Positions 8,433 to 18,821 are shown, counted from the stretch's first letter. The stretch: DNA of 64,000 nt from Erwinia sp. E602 (GCF_018141005.1 NZ_CP046582.1:1054001-1118000), one strand, 5' to 3'. Notes: generated by a model not told the origin, from the letters alone. Program-made: numbers and translations.

Positions 8433-8999
8433 ATGTACGATGCTTACGATGGCTTGATCTTCGATATGGATGGCACCATCCTGGATACCGAGCCCACACA
8501 CCGTAAAGCCTGGCATCAGGTGCTGGCACACTACGATATGACCTTTGATGACCAGTTGGTGATTGGCCTGAACGGCTCCCCCACCTGGCATATCGCTAAG
8601 GTGCTGATTGACAGCCACCAGCGCGATCTCGATCCTTATCGGCTGGCCGATGAGAAAAACGCGCTGCTGAAAACTATGCTGTACGACAGCGTGCAGCCGC
8701 TGCCGTTAATCGAGGTGGTAAAAGCCTATAAAGGGCGTCGCCCGATGGCGGTAGGCACCGGCAGCGAGCACGCCATGGCGGTCGCGCTGTTGCAGCACCT
8801 CGGCCTGCTTGACCATTTTGATGCGATTGTTGGCGCAGATGATGTTAAACGTCATAAGCCACAACCTGATACATTTCTGCGTTGCGCCGAATTGATCGGC
8901 GTGCCGCCGTCGCGCTGCGTGGTGTTTGAAGATGCTGATTTCGGCCTGCAGGCCGCGCGGGCGGCAGGTATGGACGTGGTTGACGTTCGTCTGCTGTGA
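8433..8999 (+). CDS. yqaB: Fructose-1-phosphate/6-phosphogluconate phosphatase YqaB
   Basis: A 188-residue HAD-superfamily hydrolase, colinear with E. coli YqaB, which dephosphorylates fructose-1-phosphate and 6-phosphogluconate. Motif I is DMDGTILDTEP, where the first Asp is the nucleophile. Motif II is the VGTGSE loop, motif III the Lys in VKRHKPQPDTF, and motif IV FEDADFG. The frame is open upstream to a GTG at 8403, but the ATG at 8433 matches the E. coli N-terminus (MY..Y.GLIFDMDGT). Its stop overlaps the start of yqaA by 4 bases, so the pair is translationally coupled. Confidence 0.95.
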   Translation: MYDAYDGLIFDMDGTILDTEPTHRKAWHQVLAHYDMTFDDQLVIGLNGSPTWHIAKVLIDSHQRDLDPYRLADEKNALLKTMLYDSVQPLPLIEVVKAYKGRRPMAVGTGSEHAMAVALLQHLGLLDHFDAIVGADDVKRHKPQPDTFLRCAELIGVPPSRCVVFEDADFGLQAARAAGMDVVDVRLL

Positions 9000-9421
9000 G
9001 TGACTGGCTCTACGCGTCAATGTTCGTCAGCAGTTTTCTTAGCGCCACGCTGCTGCCCGGCGGTTCCGAGGCGGTGCTGGTTGGGCTGCTGCTGGCGGGT
9101 AAAGCCTCAGCCGTTGGTCTGGTCGTCACCGCCGCACTGGGCAATACCCTTGGCGGCTTAACCAACGTGGTTATTGGCCGTCTGCTGCCGTTAAAGCAGC
9201 AGGGGCGCTGGCATGCCACCGCGCTGGTCTGGCTACGGCGGTTGGGGCCTGCGGCGCTGCTTTTAAGCTGGTTGCCGCTGGTCGGCGACCTGCTGTGCGT
9301 GCTGGCCGGCTGGCTGCGGTTCGCCTGGCTGCCGGTGGTGATTTTCCTCGCCGTCGGCAAAACGCTGCGTTACGTCTTGCTGGCAACGGCAACATTACAG
9401 GGCATGGAGTGGTGGCACTGA
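8996..9421 (+). CDS. yqaA: Inner membrane protein YqaA
   Basis: A 141-residue hydrophobic protein of the YqaA family (SNARE-associated/VTT-like), related to DedA proteins. Several membrane segments are evident, with conserved SATLLPGGSEAVLVGLLLAG, GNTLGGLTNVVIG and SWLPLVGDLLCVLAGWLR motifs. The molecular function is not established; relatives are proposed lipid scramblases or membrane homeostasis factors. Translation starts at GTG (8996), overlapping the yqaB stop in a GTGA arrangement. A 72-bp gap leads to gshA. Confidence 0.93.
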   Translation: MSDWLYASMFVSSFLSATLLPGGSEAVLVGLLLAGKASAVGLVVTAALGNTLGGLTNVVIGRLLPLKQQGRWHATALVWLRRLGPAALLLSWLPLVGDLLCVLAGWLRFAWLPVVIFLAVGKTLRYVLLATATLQGMEWWH

Positions 9422-9493
9422 TTCGCCCTCAGGCGAGGCCACGATGAATATGATGCTTAACAATAATAAATTTTCTCCGAGCGGGAGGTCGAT

Positions 9494-11053
9494 TTGATCC
9501 CGGATGTATCACAGGCGCTAACCTGGCTTCAGGCCCATCCTGATGCACTTAAAGGCATTGGTCGCGGTATTGAGCGCGAGACCCTGCGCGTCAGGCCCGA
9601 TGGCCACCTTGCCACCACCGGCCACCCGACTTCTCTCGGCTCGGCGCTGACCCATAAGTGGATCACCACCGACTTCGCCGAAGCGTTGTTAGAATTTATC
9701 ACCCCGGTCGATCGCGATATCGATCGCCTGCTGGCCTTCCTTCGCGACGTTCATCGCCATACCCTGCGCGAACTGGGCGACGAGCGGTTGTGGCCGATGA
9801 GCATGCCGTGCCTGATTGAGCCGGGGCAGGATATCGAACTGGCGCAGTACGGCAGCTCCAATATCGGTCAGATGAAGACGCTGTACCGTCAGGGGTTAAA
9901 AAACCGCTATGGTGCGCTGATGCAGGTGATTTCAGGCGTACATTACAACTTCTCGCTCCCGCTGTCGTTCTGGCAGGCGTGGGCGGGTGTTGAGGATGCG
10001 GAGAGCGGCAAAGACGCTATCTCCGACGGTTACCTGCGGCTGATCCGCAACTACTACCGTTTCGGTTGGGTGATCCCCTATCTGTTCGGCGCATCGCCGG
10101 CGATTTGCTCCTCGTTCCTGCAGGGCAAAGAGAGTTCACTGCCGTTCGAACGCAGTGAAAGCGGCATGCTGTCGCTGCCGTATGCCACTTCGCTGCGCTT
10201 AAGCGATCTGGGCTATACCAATAAGGCGCAGAGCGGGCTGAATATCACCTTCAACAACCTGCCTGACTACATCACCGCCCTTAAGGCGGCGATCAAAACC
10301 CCGTCGGCAGAGTTTGCTTCGATGGGCGTGAAGGATGAGCAGGGCAACTGGCTGCAGCTGAACGCCAACGTGCTGCAGATTGAGAACGAGCTGTATGCGC
10401 CGATCCGCGCCAAGCGCGTGACCCGTTCCGGCGAAGCTCCGTCCGATGCGCTGCTGCGCGGCGGCATCGAATACATTGAAGTTCGCTCGCTGGATATCAA
10501 CCCGTTCTCACCGATCGGCGTTGATGCTAACCAGGCGCGCTTCCTCGATCTGTTCCTGATCTGGTGTGCGCTGGCAGAGGCCCCGGAGATGAACAGCGAT
10601 GAGCTGGCCTGCACGCGCCACAACTGGAATCGGGTGATTCTGGAAGGGCGCAAGCCGGGGCAGACCATTGGCATGGGCTGTGAAGCGGCCCAGCAGCCGC
10701 TGGCCGACGTCGGTAAAGCGCTGTTCCGCGATCTGCACAGGGTAGCGGTGACGCTCGACAGCCAGAACGGTGAGCATCACTATCAGGAAGTGTGCGATCG
10801 CCTGGCGGCCTCTTTTGACGATCCGGAACTGACCTACTCCGCGCGCTTTATGCAGTCGCTGAAGGATAACGGCATCGCTGGCACCGGCATGGCGCTGGCC
10901 GAGCAGTATCGTCAGCAGCTGCTGCAGGAGCCGCTGGAAATTCTGAGCGAAGAGCAGTTTAGCGACGAAGCGCGGCGTTCGGTAGTGAAGCAGCGGGAGA
11001 TCGAAGAGAGTGATACGCTGAGCCTGGAAGAGTTTCTGAAGGATAAAGGCTAG
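9494..11053 (+). CDS. gshA: Glutamate-cysteine ligase GshA
   Basis: A 519-residue proteobacterial-type gamma-glutamylcysteine synthetase (E. coli 518), catalysing ATP-dependent joining of glutamate and cysteine, the rate-limiting step of glutathione synthesis. Conserved segments include GIERETLRV (residues 23-31), [31 protein letters not shown] and [19 protein letters not shown]. The start codon is TTG, as in E. coli, after a strong GGGAGGTC Shine-Dalgarno at 9483-9490. The TTG start is a known feature limiting expression. The sRNA MicA is encoded on the opposite strand just downstream. Confidence 0.97.
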   Translation: MIPDVSQALTWLQAHPDALKGIGRGIERETLRVRPDGHLATTGHPTSLGSALTHKWITTDFAEALLEFITPVDRDIDRLLAFLRDVHRHTLRELGDERLWPMSMPCLIEPGQDIELAQYGSSNIGQMKTLYRQGLKNRYGALMQVISGVHYNFSLPLSFWQAWAGVEDAESGKDAISDGYLRLIRNYYRFGWVIPYLFGASPAICSSFLQGKESSLPFERSESGMLSLPYATSLRLSDLGYTNKAQSGLNITFNNLPDYITALKAAIKTPSAEFASMGVKDEQGNWLQLNANVLQIENELYAPIRAKRVTRSGEAPSDALLRGGIEYIEVRSLDINPFSPIGVDANQARFLDLFLIWCALAEAPEMNSDELACTRHNWNRVILEGRKPGQTIGMGCEAAQQPLADVGKALFRDLHRVAVTLDSQNGEHHYQEVCDRLAASFDDPELTYSARFMQSLKDNGIAGTGMALAEQYRQQLLQEPLEILSEEQFSDEARRSVVKQREIEESDTLSLEEFLKDKG

Positions 11054-11062
11054 CGCCAAAAG

Positions 11063-11135
11063 AAAAAGGCCACATCACTGTGGCCAAATTAACATCTCTG
11101 TTGTCAGGGATGATGATAACAAATGCGCGTCTTTC
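11063..11135 (-). ncRNA. micA: Small regulatory RNA MicA
   Basis: Read on the minus strand, the 73-nt RNA starts GAAAGACGCGCATTTGTTAT and ends with the hairpin GGCCACAGTGATGTGGCC followed by TTTTTC. This matches E. coli MicA in sequence and in position between gshA and luxS. MicA acts with Hfq; its 5' segment pairs with ompA and other porin messages and lowers outer membrane protein synthesis during envelope stress. The seed region at the 5' end is fully conserved here. A sigma-E promoter lies directly upstream. Confidence 0.95.
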
Positions 11136-11141
11136 ATATAT

Positions 11142-11169
11142 TCAGACGCGCGGTAACAGAAAAAGTTTC
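11142..11169 (-). promoter_or_regulatory. Sigma-E promoter of micA
   Basis: On the minus strand GAAACTT (11163-11169) and TCTGA (11142-11146) are separated by 16 bp, fitting the sigma-E consensus GGAACTT-N16-TCTGA with one change. The MicA 5' end lies 6 bases after TCTGA, so promoter and RNA are mutually consistent. Confidence 0.9.
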
Positions 11170-11207
11170 ACTGTTTCTAAAATAAATTCATTCGTTGAGG
11201 TAACAAC

Positions 11208-11723
11208 ATGCCATTGCTGGATAGCTTTACCGTAGATCACACCATCATGGCCGCTCCTGCTGTCCGTGTCGCGAAGACCATGAACACCCCTGCCGGCGAT
11301 ACCATCACCGTGTTTGACCTGCGTTTCTGCCGGCCGAACAAGGAGATCCTCTCAGAGCGCGGTATCCACACTCTGGAGCATCTGTTTGCCGGCTTTATGC
11401 GCGATCACCTGAACGGCGACGGCGTGGAGATCATCGACATCTCGCCGATGGGCTGCCGTACCGGTTTCTATATGAGCCTGATCGGCGTTCCGGCGGAAGA
11501 TCGCGTGGCGAAAGCCTGGAAAGCGGCGATGCAGGACGTGCTGAAAGTGGCCAGCCAGGATCAGATCCCTGAGCTGAACGAATACCAGTGCGGCAGCTAC
11601 CAGCTGCACTCGCTGGACGAAGCCAAGGCCATTGCGCAGAACGTTATCGACAACCCGATCGGCGTTAACCGTAATGAAGATCTGGCGCTGCCGGCTGAAA
11701 AGCTGAAAACGCTGCAGATCTAG
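11208..11723 (+). CDS. luxS: S-ribosylhomocysteine lyase LuxS
   Basis: A 171-residue LuxS that cleaves S-ribosylhomocysteine to homocysteine and DPD, the precursor of autoinducer-2, in the activated methyl cycle. The metal site is visible: HTLEH gives His54, Glu57 and His58, and Cys128 in NEYQCGSY is the third metal ligand. Cys83 in MGCRTGFY is the catalytic cysteine. The length equals that of E. coli LuxS. GAGG at 11197-11200 precedes the ATG. The divergent micA promoter overlaps its upstream region, so the two transcripts are initiated back to back. A strong terminator follows. Confidence 0.98.
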   Translation: MPLLDSFTVDHTIMAAPAVRVAKTMNTPAGDTITVFDLRFCRPNKEILSERGIHTLEHLFAGFMRDHLNGDGVEIIDISPMGCRTGFYMSLIGVPAEDRVAKAWKAAMQDVLKVASQDQIPELNEYQCGSYQLHSLDEAKAIAQNVIDNPIGVNRNEDLALPAEKLKTLQI

Positions 11724-11752
11724 CGTCAGTGATGTGAATCTGTTAGCAGCAG

Positions 11753-11781
11753 GAAGGCGGCCACTGGCCGCCTTCTTTTTT
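11753..11781 (+). terminator. Intrinsic terminator after luxS
   Basis: The 10-bp perfect stem GAAGGCGGCC/GGCCGCCTTC with an ACT loop is followed by six T residues. Confidence 0.93.
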
Positions 11782-11820
11782 ACGTCTGAACGCCCGGCAG
11801 AACAGCGAGCGGGGCAGGGG

Positions 11821-13107
11821 TTATGAACCGATCGACTCCTTCAGCGGCTTCTGTGGCGTGATCCGCACCTGCTTAATCATATTGTCCTGCACGTCGAGAA
11901 TATCAATCGCGTAGTGGTCGATCTGCAACTGGGTGTTGGGCTGTGGAATGTCCTGCAGCGCCTCCTGCACCATACCGTTGATGGTGCGGGCGTCCTCGGC
12001 GGGCAGCGTCCAGTTGAACACCTTATTCAGCTCGCGCACGTTGGCGCTGCCTTCGATCAGCACCGAGCCGTCATTCTGCGGCATCACTTCCTCGGCCAGC
12101 GTCGGTGACATTGAGGTGGTGAAATCACCGACGATCTCTTCGAGAATGTCTTCGATAGTGACCAGCCCCTTGATATCGCCATACTCGTCGATCACCAGGC
12201 CGACCTTCTCCTTATTGCGCTGGAATTTCACCAGCTGCACGTTGAGCGGGGTGTTTTCCGGCACAAAGTAGATCTCATCAGCGGCGCGCAGCATCACCTC
12301 TTTGGTGAACTCTTTTTTCTCGTTCATCAGGCGCCAGGCCTCACGTACGCGCAGCATGCTGATGGCGTCATCCAGCGATTCGCGGTACAGCACGATACGC
12401 CCGTGCGGTGAGTGGGTCAGCTGACGGACGATGGATTTCCAGTCGTCGTTGATGTTGATGCCAACAATTTCATTACGCGGCACCATAATCTGCTCAACGT
12501 CGACCTTCTCCAGGTCGAGCACTGACAGCAGCATGTCCTGATTGCGCCGTGACATCAGCGAGCGTGACTCATAAACGATGGTGCGCAGCTCCTCTTTGCT
12601 CAGCGCCGAGCTGGCGGAGCCGTCGGTTTTAATCCCCACCATGCGCATCAGCATGCGGGTAATGGTATTCAGCAGCCACACCAGCGGCAGCATCACCACC
12701 TGCAGCGGCCCGAGCAGCACGCTGCTGGGGAAAGCGACCTTTTCCGGGTAGAGCGCGGCGATAGTCTTCGGCAGCACTTCGGCAAACACCAGCACCAGGA
12801 AGGTCAGAATACCGGTAGCAATCGCTACCCCGGCGTCGCCGTACAGGCGCATACCGACGATGGTGCCAATCGCAGATGCGAGGATATTGACCAGGTTATT
12901 GCCGATCAGTACCAGGCTGATCAGCCGGTCGGGGCGGCGCAGCAGCTTCTCAACGCGCCGCGCCGCGCGGTCGCCGTTTTTAGCCTGATGACGCAGCTTG
13001 TAGCGGTTAAGCGTCATCATGCCGGTTTCAGAACCGGAGAAGTATGCGGAAACCAGGATCATGATAACCAGCGTCACGATCAGGGTGGTCGTTGAGATAT
13101 GTTCCAA
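11821..13107 (-). CDS. corB: CNNM/CorC-type membrane protein CorB (YfjD)
   Basis: A 428-residue member of the CNNM/HlyC-CorC family, matching E. coli YfjD. It has an N-terminal DUF21 membrane domain with about four segments (residues 1-190, including YFSGSETGMMTLNRYKLRH). A CBS pair follows (about 200-330, with VDVEQIMVPRNEIVGI and VIDEYGDIKGLVTIEDILEEIVGDF), and a C-terminal CorC_HlyC domain completes the protein. Relatives mediate magnesium or cobalt efflux; the exact substrate here is inferred. Translation starts at TTG (13107), with AAGGA upstream. It lies 21 bp after ypjD, so the two form an operon. Confidence 0.92.
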   Translation of the reverse strand: MEHISTTTLIVTLVIMILVSAYFSGSETGMMTLNRYKLRHQAKNGDRAARRVEKLLRRPDRLISLVLIGNNLVNILASAIGTIVGMRLYGDAGVAIATGILTFLVLVFAEVLPKTIAALYPEKVAFPSSVLLGPLQVVMLPLVWLLNTITRMLMRMVGIKTDGSASSALSKEELRTIVYESRSLMSRRNQDMLLSVLDLEKVDVEQIMVPRNEIVGININDDWKSIVRQLTHSPHGRIVLYRESLDDAISMLRVREAWRLMNEKKEFTKEVMLRAADEIYFVPENTPLNVQLVKFQRNKEKVGLVIDEYGDIKGLVTIEDILEEIVGDFTTSMSPTLAEEVMPQNDGSVLIEGSANVRELNKVFNWTLPAEDARTINGMVQEALQDIPQPNTQLQIDHYAIDILDVQDNMIKQVRITPQKPLKESIGS

Positions 13108-13128
13108 GGGAAATCCTTGCAGGCCAGG

Positions 13129-13920
13129 TCAGTGAAGTAAAACGTGCTGCAGCATCCGGCTGCCGAAATAGGCCATGGTCAACAGGAAGGCACCACCACA
13201 GTTGAACCACACCACGCGGCGACCGCGCCAGCCTTCATGATAGTGGCCCCACAACAGTACGATGTACAGGAACCAGGCGAGAATCGACAGTACTGCTTTA
13301 TCGATATTTTCACGCGCAAACAGGTCCTGCAGGAAGAACAACCCGGTACAAAGCACCAGGGTCAGCAGCACCACGCCAATCTGGGTGATGTGGAACATCT
13401 TGCGCTCGATGGTCATCAGCGGCGGGATGTCGCTGGTGAACGCCAGCCGTTTGGTCTTCAGCAGCCAGTCAATCCACGCCAGCTGCAGCGCATACAGAGC
13501 GGCAATGATCAGCGTAGCGTAGGCAAACAGCGCCAGCCCGATATGGATCATCATGCCCGGGGTGGCCTCCAGGTGGGTGATAAAGGCGTTGGGCACAAAG
13601 GAGGCAAACGCCAGGTTAATCAGCGCAAAGGTATAGATCACCGGCAGCAGGATCCAGCCGCGGTTGCGCGACGCCACAATGGTCATGATCGCGCAGATCA
13701 GCAGGCTGACCAGCGAGCCGATGTTCAGCAGGCTGAGGTTCTGCCCGCCGTCCAGCGCAAAGATACGCTGCTGCAGCGCCACGGCATGACAGACCAGCGC
13801 CACCGTGGCGGAGAGAACGGCCAGACGACGCCAGGTGCCGTTGTTACGCAGCAGGCTGGGGATAATCAGGGCAAGGCTGGATGAGTAGGCAAACAGCGCC
13901 AGAATCGCAAAAACGGACAT
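13129..13920 (-). CDS. ypjD: Inner membrane protein YpjD (CcsA/CcmC-like)
   Basis: A 263-residue integral membrane protein with eight predicted hydrophobic segments, matching E. coli YpjD (263 residues). It belongs to the cytochrome c assembly protein (CcmC/CcsA) superfamily, although a haem-handling role is not demonstrated for YpjD; E. coli genetics ties it to CorA-related metal sensitivity (also called CorE). Conserved histidines occur in MMIHIGLALFAY and LLWGHYHEGWRGRR. It is first in the ypjD-corB operon and is divergent from ffh across 229 bp. Confidence 0.9.
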   Translation of the reverse strand: MSVFAILALFAYSSSLALIIPSLLRNNGTWRRLAVLSATVALVCHAVALQQRIFALDGGQNLSLLNIGSLVSLLICAIMTIVASRNRGWILLPVIYTFALINLAFASFVPNAFITHLEATPGMMIHIGLALFAYATLIIAALYALQLAWIDWLLKTKRLAFTSDIPPLMTIERKMFHITQIGVVLLTLVLCTGLFFLQDLFARENIDKAVLSILAWFLYIVLLWGHYHEGWRGRRVVWFNCGGAFLLTMAYFGSRMLQHVLLH

Positions 13921-14088
13921 AAATGTTGTCAGTACCGGCTATGACTGAGAAAAAAAACAGTATAGCGCCAGCGGCAGCTTGCTCCAAACGATCTGATGGT
14001 AAATGGTTACGATCTCCGGCGCGTTACGCAAAGCGGGCAGGGATGGGCAGCGAGGTAAGCAATTGCGGGACACAGCCCTGGGGGATCA

Positions 14089-14097
14089 TGCTATAAT
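14089..14097 (+). promoter_or_regulatory. Extended -10 promoter before ffh
   Basis: TGCTATAAT, an extended -10 element with a perfect TATAAT, ends 52 bases before the ffh ATG. No good -35 hexamer is visible at 17 bp, which is usual for extended -10 promoters. Confidence 0.7.
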
Positions 14098-14149
14098 CCG
14101 CGCAATTTGTGTCGCCCCGGCGGCCTCTCATTACGTTGAGCGAGAGACG

Positions 14150-15511
14150 ATGTTTGATAATTTAACCGATCGATTGTCGCAGACCCTGCGCAATATCAGC
14201 GGCCGCGGCAGGCTGACTGAAGACAATATTAAAGACACGCTGCGTGAAGTGCGCATGGCGCTGCTGGAGGCGGATGTTGCGCTGCCGGTGGTACGTGAGT
14301 TTATCAATCGCGTGAAAGAGCGTGCCGTAGGCCATGACGTCAATAAAAGCCTCACCCCGGGCCAGGAGTTCGTTAAGATCGTTAAAAACGAACTGGTCGC
14401 GGCAATGGGGGAAGAGAACAATACGCTGAACCTCGCCGCGCAGCCGCCAGCGGTGGTGCTGATGGCGGGCCTGCAGGGTGCCGGTAAAACGACCAGCGTC
14501 GGTAAGCTCGGTAAGTTCCTGCGCGAAAAGCACAAGAAAAAGGTGCTGGTGGTTTCCGCCGACGTCTATCGCCCGGCGGCAATCCGCCAGCTGGAAACGC
14601 TGGCCGAACAGGTTGGCGTGGATTTCTGCCCGTCCGACCTCAGCCAGAAGCCGGTCGACATCGTTAAAAACGCCCTGCAACAGGCGAAGCTGAAGTTCTA
14701 TGACGTGCTGCTGGTGGATACCGCCGGTCGTCTGCACGTCGACGAAGCGATGATGGACGAGATCAAACAGGTTCACGCCGCGATTAATCCGGTGGAAACG
14801 CTGTTTGTGGTCGATGCGATGACCGGCCAGGATGCCGCGAATACCGCGAAGGCGTTTAACGAAGCGCTGCCGCTCACCGGTGTGGTTCTGACCAAAGTCG
14901 ACGGTGACGCCCGCGGCGGTGCGGCGCTCTCCATTCGCCACATTACCGGCAAGCCGATCAAATTTATGGGCGTCGGTGAAAAGACCGAGGCCCTTGAGCC
15001 GTTCTATCCCGAGCGTATTGCTTCGCGTATCCTCGGCATGGGCGACATGCTGTCGCTGATCGAAGATATCGAAAGCAAGGTTGACCGCGCGCAGGCTGAG
15101 AAACTGGCCAGCAAGCTGAAAAAAGGCAACGGCTTCGACCTCAACGACTTCCTCGACCAGCTGAAGCAGATGCGTAACATGGGCGGCATGGCCAGCCTGA
15201 TGGGCAAACTGCCGGGCATGGGTCAGCTGCCGGACAACGTTAAGTCGCAGATGGACGACAAAGTGCTGGTGCGTATGGAAGCGATGATCAACTCGATGAC
15301 GCGCAAAGAGCGCGAAAAACCGGAGATCATCAAAGGTTCCCGCAAACGTCGTATCGCCACCGGTTCCGGTATGCAGGTGCAGGACGTTAACCGCCTGCTT
15401 AAGCAGTTTGACGATATGCAGCGCATGATGAAAAAGATGAAAAATGGCGGTATGGCGAAGATGATGCGCGGCATGAAAGGTATGATGCCGCCAGGCTTCC
15501 CGGGCCGTTAA
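14150..15511 (+). CDS. ffh: Signal recognition particle protein Ffh
   Basis: A 453-residue SRP54 GTPase, the same length as in E. coli. It binds 4.5S RNA and the signal sequences of nascent inner membrane proteins, then docks with FtsY. The N domain occupies about residues 1-95. The G domain has GLQGAGKTT (107-115), DTAGRLHVDE and TKVDGDARGG. The methionine-rich M domain contains the GKLPGMGQ loop and ends in MMRGMKGMMPPGFPGR. The reading frame is open far upstream, but the ATG at 14150 matches the conserved N-terminus MFDNLTDRLS. Confidence 0.98.
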   Translation: MFDNLTDRLSQTLRNISGRGRLTEDNIKDTLREVRMALLEADVALPVVREFINRVKERAVGHDVNKSLTPGQEFVKIVKNELVAAMGEENNTLNLAAQPPAVVLMAGLQGAGKTTSVGKLGKFLREKHKKKVLVVSADVYRPAAIRQLETLAEQVGVDFCPSDLSQKPVDIVKNALQQAKLKFYDVLLVDTAGRLHVDEAMMDEIKQVHAAINPVETLFVVDAMTGQDAANTAKAFNEALPLTGVVLTKVDGDARGGAALSIRHITGKPIKFMGVGEKTEALEPFYPERIASRILGMGDMLSLIEDIESKVDRAQAEKLASKLKKGNGFDLNDFLDQLKQMRNMGGMASLMGKLPGMGQLPDNVKSQMDDKVLVRMEAMINSMTRKEREKPEIIKGSRKRRIATGSGMQVQDVNRLLKQFDDMQRMMKKMKNGGMAKMMRGMKGMMPPGFPGR

Positions 15512-15541
15512 GCCAGCCTGGAGGCGGATAAGCGATTTAGG

Positions 15542-15569
15542 TTGCTTTTTGCGCCAAAAAGAGTAAAAT
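15542..15569 (+). promoter_or_regulatory. Probable rpsP operon promoter
   Basis: TTGCTT (15542-15547) and TAAAAT (15564-15569) lie 16 bp apart, 31 bases after the ffh stop. It would drive rpsP-rimM-trmD-rplS with a leader of about 70 nt that includes the hairpin at 15592-15620. Confidence 0.65.
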
Positions 15570-15591
15570 TTTCGGGCTTTTTATATTGCAT

Positions 15592-15620
15592 CCGGGCCCC
15601 GTTCCCTCAATGGGGCCCGG
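15592..15620 (+). promoter_or_regulatory. Leader hairpin upstream of rpsP
   Basis: CCGGGCCCC and GGGGCCCGG form a perfect 9-bp stem with an 11-base loop, followed by CTGTTTTATT. It is either a terminator for ffh read-through or an attenuator in the rpsP leader. It ends 26 bases before the rpsP start. Confidence 0.65.
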
Positions 15621-15646
15621 CTGTTTTATTAACTAAAGAGGATGTT

Positions 15647-15895
15647 ATGGTAACAATTCGTTTGGCACGTCACGGCGCTAAAAAGCGTCCGTTCTATCAG
15701 GTAGTCGTCACCGACAGCCGCAATGCACGTAACGGCCGCTTCATCGAGCGCGTAGGCTTCTTCAACCCGATCGCTTCTGGTCAGGCTGAGCCACTGCGTC
15801 TGGATCTGGACCGTATTGAGCACTGGGTTGGCCAGGGCGCAACCCTGTCTGATCGCGTTAACGCGCTGATCAAACAAGCTAAGAAAGCAGCTTAA
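15647..15895 (+). CDS. rpsP: 30S ribosomal protein S16
   Basis: An 82-residue bS16, an early-assembly protein of the 30S subunit that stabilises the 5' domain of 16S rRNA. It begins [20 protein letters not shown], the family signature, with [14 protein letters not shown] following. The ATG at 15647 is chosen over an in-frame upstream codon because it fits the conserved N-terminus and has AAAGAGGATG upstream. It is the first gene of the conserved four-gene translation operon. Confidence 0.98.
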   Translation: MVTIRLARHGAKKRPFYQVVVTDSRNARNGRFIERVGFFNPIASGQAEPLRLDLDRIEHWVGQGATLSDRVNALIKQAKKAA

Positions 15896-15913
15896 TCTGT
15901 CACGGTGGTCAAC

Positions 15914-16462
15914 ATGAGCAAGCAACTCACCTCGCAGCCTCCCGCTAACCCGCTTGTGCTGGGTAAGATGGGCTCGGCCTACGGTATCCGTGGTTGGCTC
16001 AAAGTGTTTTCCTCCACCGAAGACGCCGAAAGCATTTTTGACTATCAGCCGTGGTTTATCCAGCGGGCGGGTCAATGGCAGCGTGTCGAGCTGGAAGGCT
16101 GGAAACGCCACAATCAGGACATGATCATCAAAGTCAAAGGCATTGACGATCGTGACGCCGCGGGTCTGCTGACTAATTGCGAAATTGTCGTGGATTCAGA
16201 GCAGCTGCCACAGCTGGATAACGGCGACTACTACTGGAAAGACCTGATGGGCTGCCAGGTAGTCACCACTGAAGGCTATGAGCTGGGCAAAATCATCGAT
16301 TTGATGGAAACCGGTTCTAACGACGTTCTCGTCGTGAAGGCAAACCTGAAAGATGCATTCGGTGCACAGGAACGGCTGATCCCGTTCCTTGATGAACAGG
16401 TTATCAAGAATGTCGATCTCACTACCCGTATCATTACGGTAGATTGGGATCCTGGTTTTTGA
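15914..16462 (+). CDS. rimM: Ribosome maturation factor RimM
   Basis: A 182-residue protein equal in length to E. coli RimM. It helps mature the 3' (head) domain of the 30S subunit by binding S19. The N-terminal beta-barrel ([21 protein letters not shown]) is followed by a PRC-barrel domain ([31 protein letters not shown]). The ATG at 15914 gives the conserved start MSKQLTSQ; an ATG in frame lies three codons earlier but has no homologous residues. It sits 18 bp after rpsP. Confidence 0.97.
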   Translation: MSKQLTSQPPANPLVLGKMGSAYGIRGWLKVFSSTEDAESIFDYQPWFIQRAGQWQRVELEGWKRHNQDMIIKVKGIDDRDAAGLLTNCEIVVDSEQLPQLDNGDYYWKDLMGCQVVTTEGYELGKIIDLMETGSNDVLVVKANLKDAFGAQERLIPFLDEQVIKNVDLTTRIITVDWDPGF

Positions 16463-16497
16463 GCTCCGAACTGAGCGGTAATACTCCGGCGCAAAGC

Positions 16498-17666
<1,169 letters not shown>

Positions 17667-17689
17667 GCGACATCTGATAGTTAATAATC

Positions 17690-17724
17690 AAGGGGCTGAC
17701 CGAAAGGTTGGCCCCTTTTTTTTT
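17690..17724 (+). terminator. Intrinsic terminator after rplS
   Basis: AAGGGGCTGACC pairs with GGTTGGCCCCTT around a GAAA tetraloop, followed by nine T residues in all. It ends the rpsP operon. Confidence 0.95.
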
Positions 17725-17837
17725 GCGGCCGGACATGAAAACCGCAGAAAATGCCGTCAGCCGCTGATAATCGGATTCATAAAGCGGCCAAAGCGAGTAT
17801 GGTTGTGAATATCATCACATTTCCCAGGAAATCCCCT

Positions 17838-18770
17838 ATGCCTTACCAGGCCGGTCCCGCTACCGGCGTGTCGATGAAGATCGGCGCAGCCCTGACCTCC
17901 ACGCTGATGATGGCCTGCGTTAAAGGCCTCGACGGCACCATCCCCGTCGGCGAAGTGATCTTCTTCCGTTCTTCTGTGGCGCTAATCCCGCTGTTTATCT
18001 GGCTGTGGTGCCAGGGGCGAATTATTGACGGCATCCGCACGCGCAATATTAAAGGGCACGTGGTGCGCGGCCTGGCCGGCACCGGCGGGCTCTACTTCAG
18101 CTACCTCGCCTTGCTCTATCTCTCGCTGACCGACGTGACCGCAATTAACTACGCGGCACCGATGATTACGGTGATCATGGCGGCCATCTTCCTGCGCGAA
18201 AAGGTGAAGCTGCACCGCTGGGTGGCGGTGATTGCCGGCTTCTCCGGCATTCTGGTAATGCTTTCCGGACATCTGTTCTTTGGCCGCAGCGGGTCCCTGA
18301 GCAGCGTCAGCTGGCAGTCGGTGCTGGGCATGAGCCTGGCGTTGCTGGCGGCGGTGTGCATTGCGGCAGCCTCGATTCAGATCCGCTACCTTAACGGTAA
18401 AGAACAGCCCGGCGCGATCGCCTTCTGGTTTGCCATCACGACAACCATCACCTCACTGTTCACGCTGGGATTTGGCTGGACGGTGCCTGATCTTAACCAG
18501 CTGTTGCTGTTGCTGGGCTGCGGTCTGCTCGGCGGCGTTACGCAGATCCTGATGACCCTAAGCCTGCGTTATGCCGACGCCTCGCTGCTGGCACCTTTTG
18601 ACTATACCACGCTGGTCTGGTCGGTATTTCTGGGCTACCTGTTCTGGGACACGCTGCCGGAATCGGTCACCATCGCGGGCGCCTGCCTGGTGGTGGCCGG
18701 TGGCGCATTTTCGATGGTTTTCGAACGGCGTCAGCGGCGGATTGTTTCCCCGGCCAGCATGAGCGGCTAA
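17838..18770 (+). CDS. DMT-superfamily (EamA) transporter
   Basis: A protein of about 310 residues with two EamA repeats and roughly ten membrane segments. Repeat 1 includes FFRSSVALIPLFIWLW and YLSLTDVTAINYAAPMITVIMAAIFLREKV; repeat 2 includes LSLRYADASLLAPFDYTTLVWSVFLGYLFW. Family members export amino acids, metabolites or drugs; the substrate here is unknown. The ATG at 17838 is preferred because AGGAAA lies 8 bases upstream; ATGs at 17751 and 17799 are in frame but lack a good site. E. coli has no such gene between rplS and the yfi genes. A terminator follows at 18798. Confidence 0.85.
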   Translation: MPYQAGPATGVSMKIGAALTSTLMMACVKGLDGTIPVGEVIFFRSSVALIPLFIWLWCQGRIIDGIRTRNIKGHVVRGLAGTGGLYFSYLALLYLSLTDVTAINYAAPMITVIMAAIFLREKVKLHRWVAVIAGFSGILVMLSGHLFFGRSGSLSSVSWQSVLGMSLALLAAVCIAAASIQIRYLNGKEQPGAIAFWFAITTTITSLFTLGFGWTVPDLNQLLLLLGCGLLGGVTQILMTLSLRYADASLLAPFDYTTLVWSVFLGYLFWDTLPESVTIAGACLVVAGGAFSMVFERRQRRIVSPASMSG

Positions 18771-18797
18771 CGTTTAACGGCACAATCCTGTACACCG

Positions 18798-18821
18798 GGC
18801 CGATCGACGATCGGCCTTTTT
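18798..18821 (+). terminator. Intrinsic terminator after the DMT transporter
   Basis: GGCCGATC-GAC-GATCGGCC, a perfect 8-bp stem, is followed by TTTTTA. Confidence 0.9.

Noticed and set aside
9494..9496. gshA start mis-set because no ATG is present
   Set aside because: TTG is the known start in E. coli, and a strong Shine-Dalgarno lies directly upstream.
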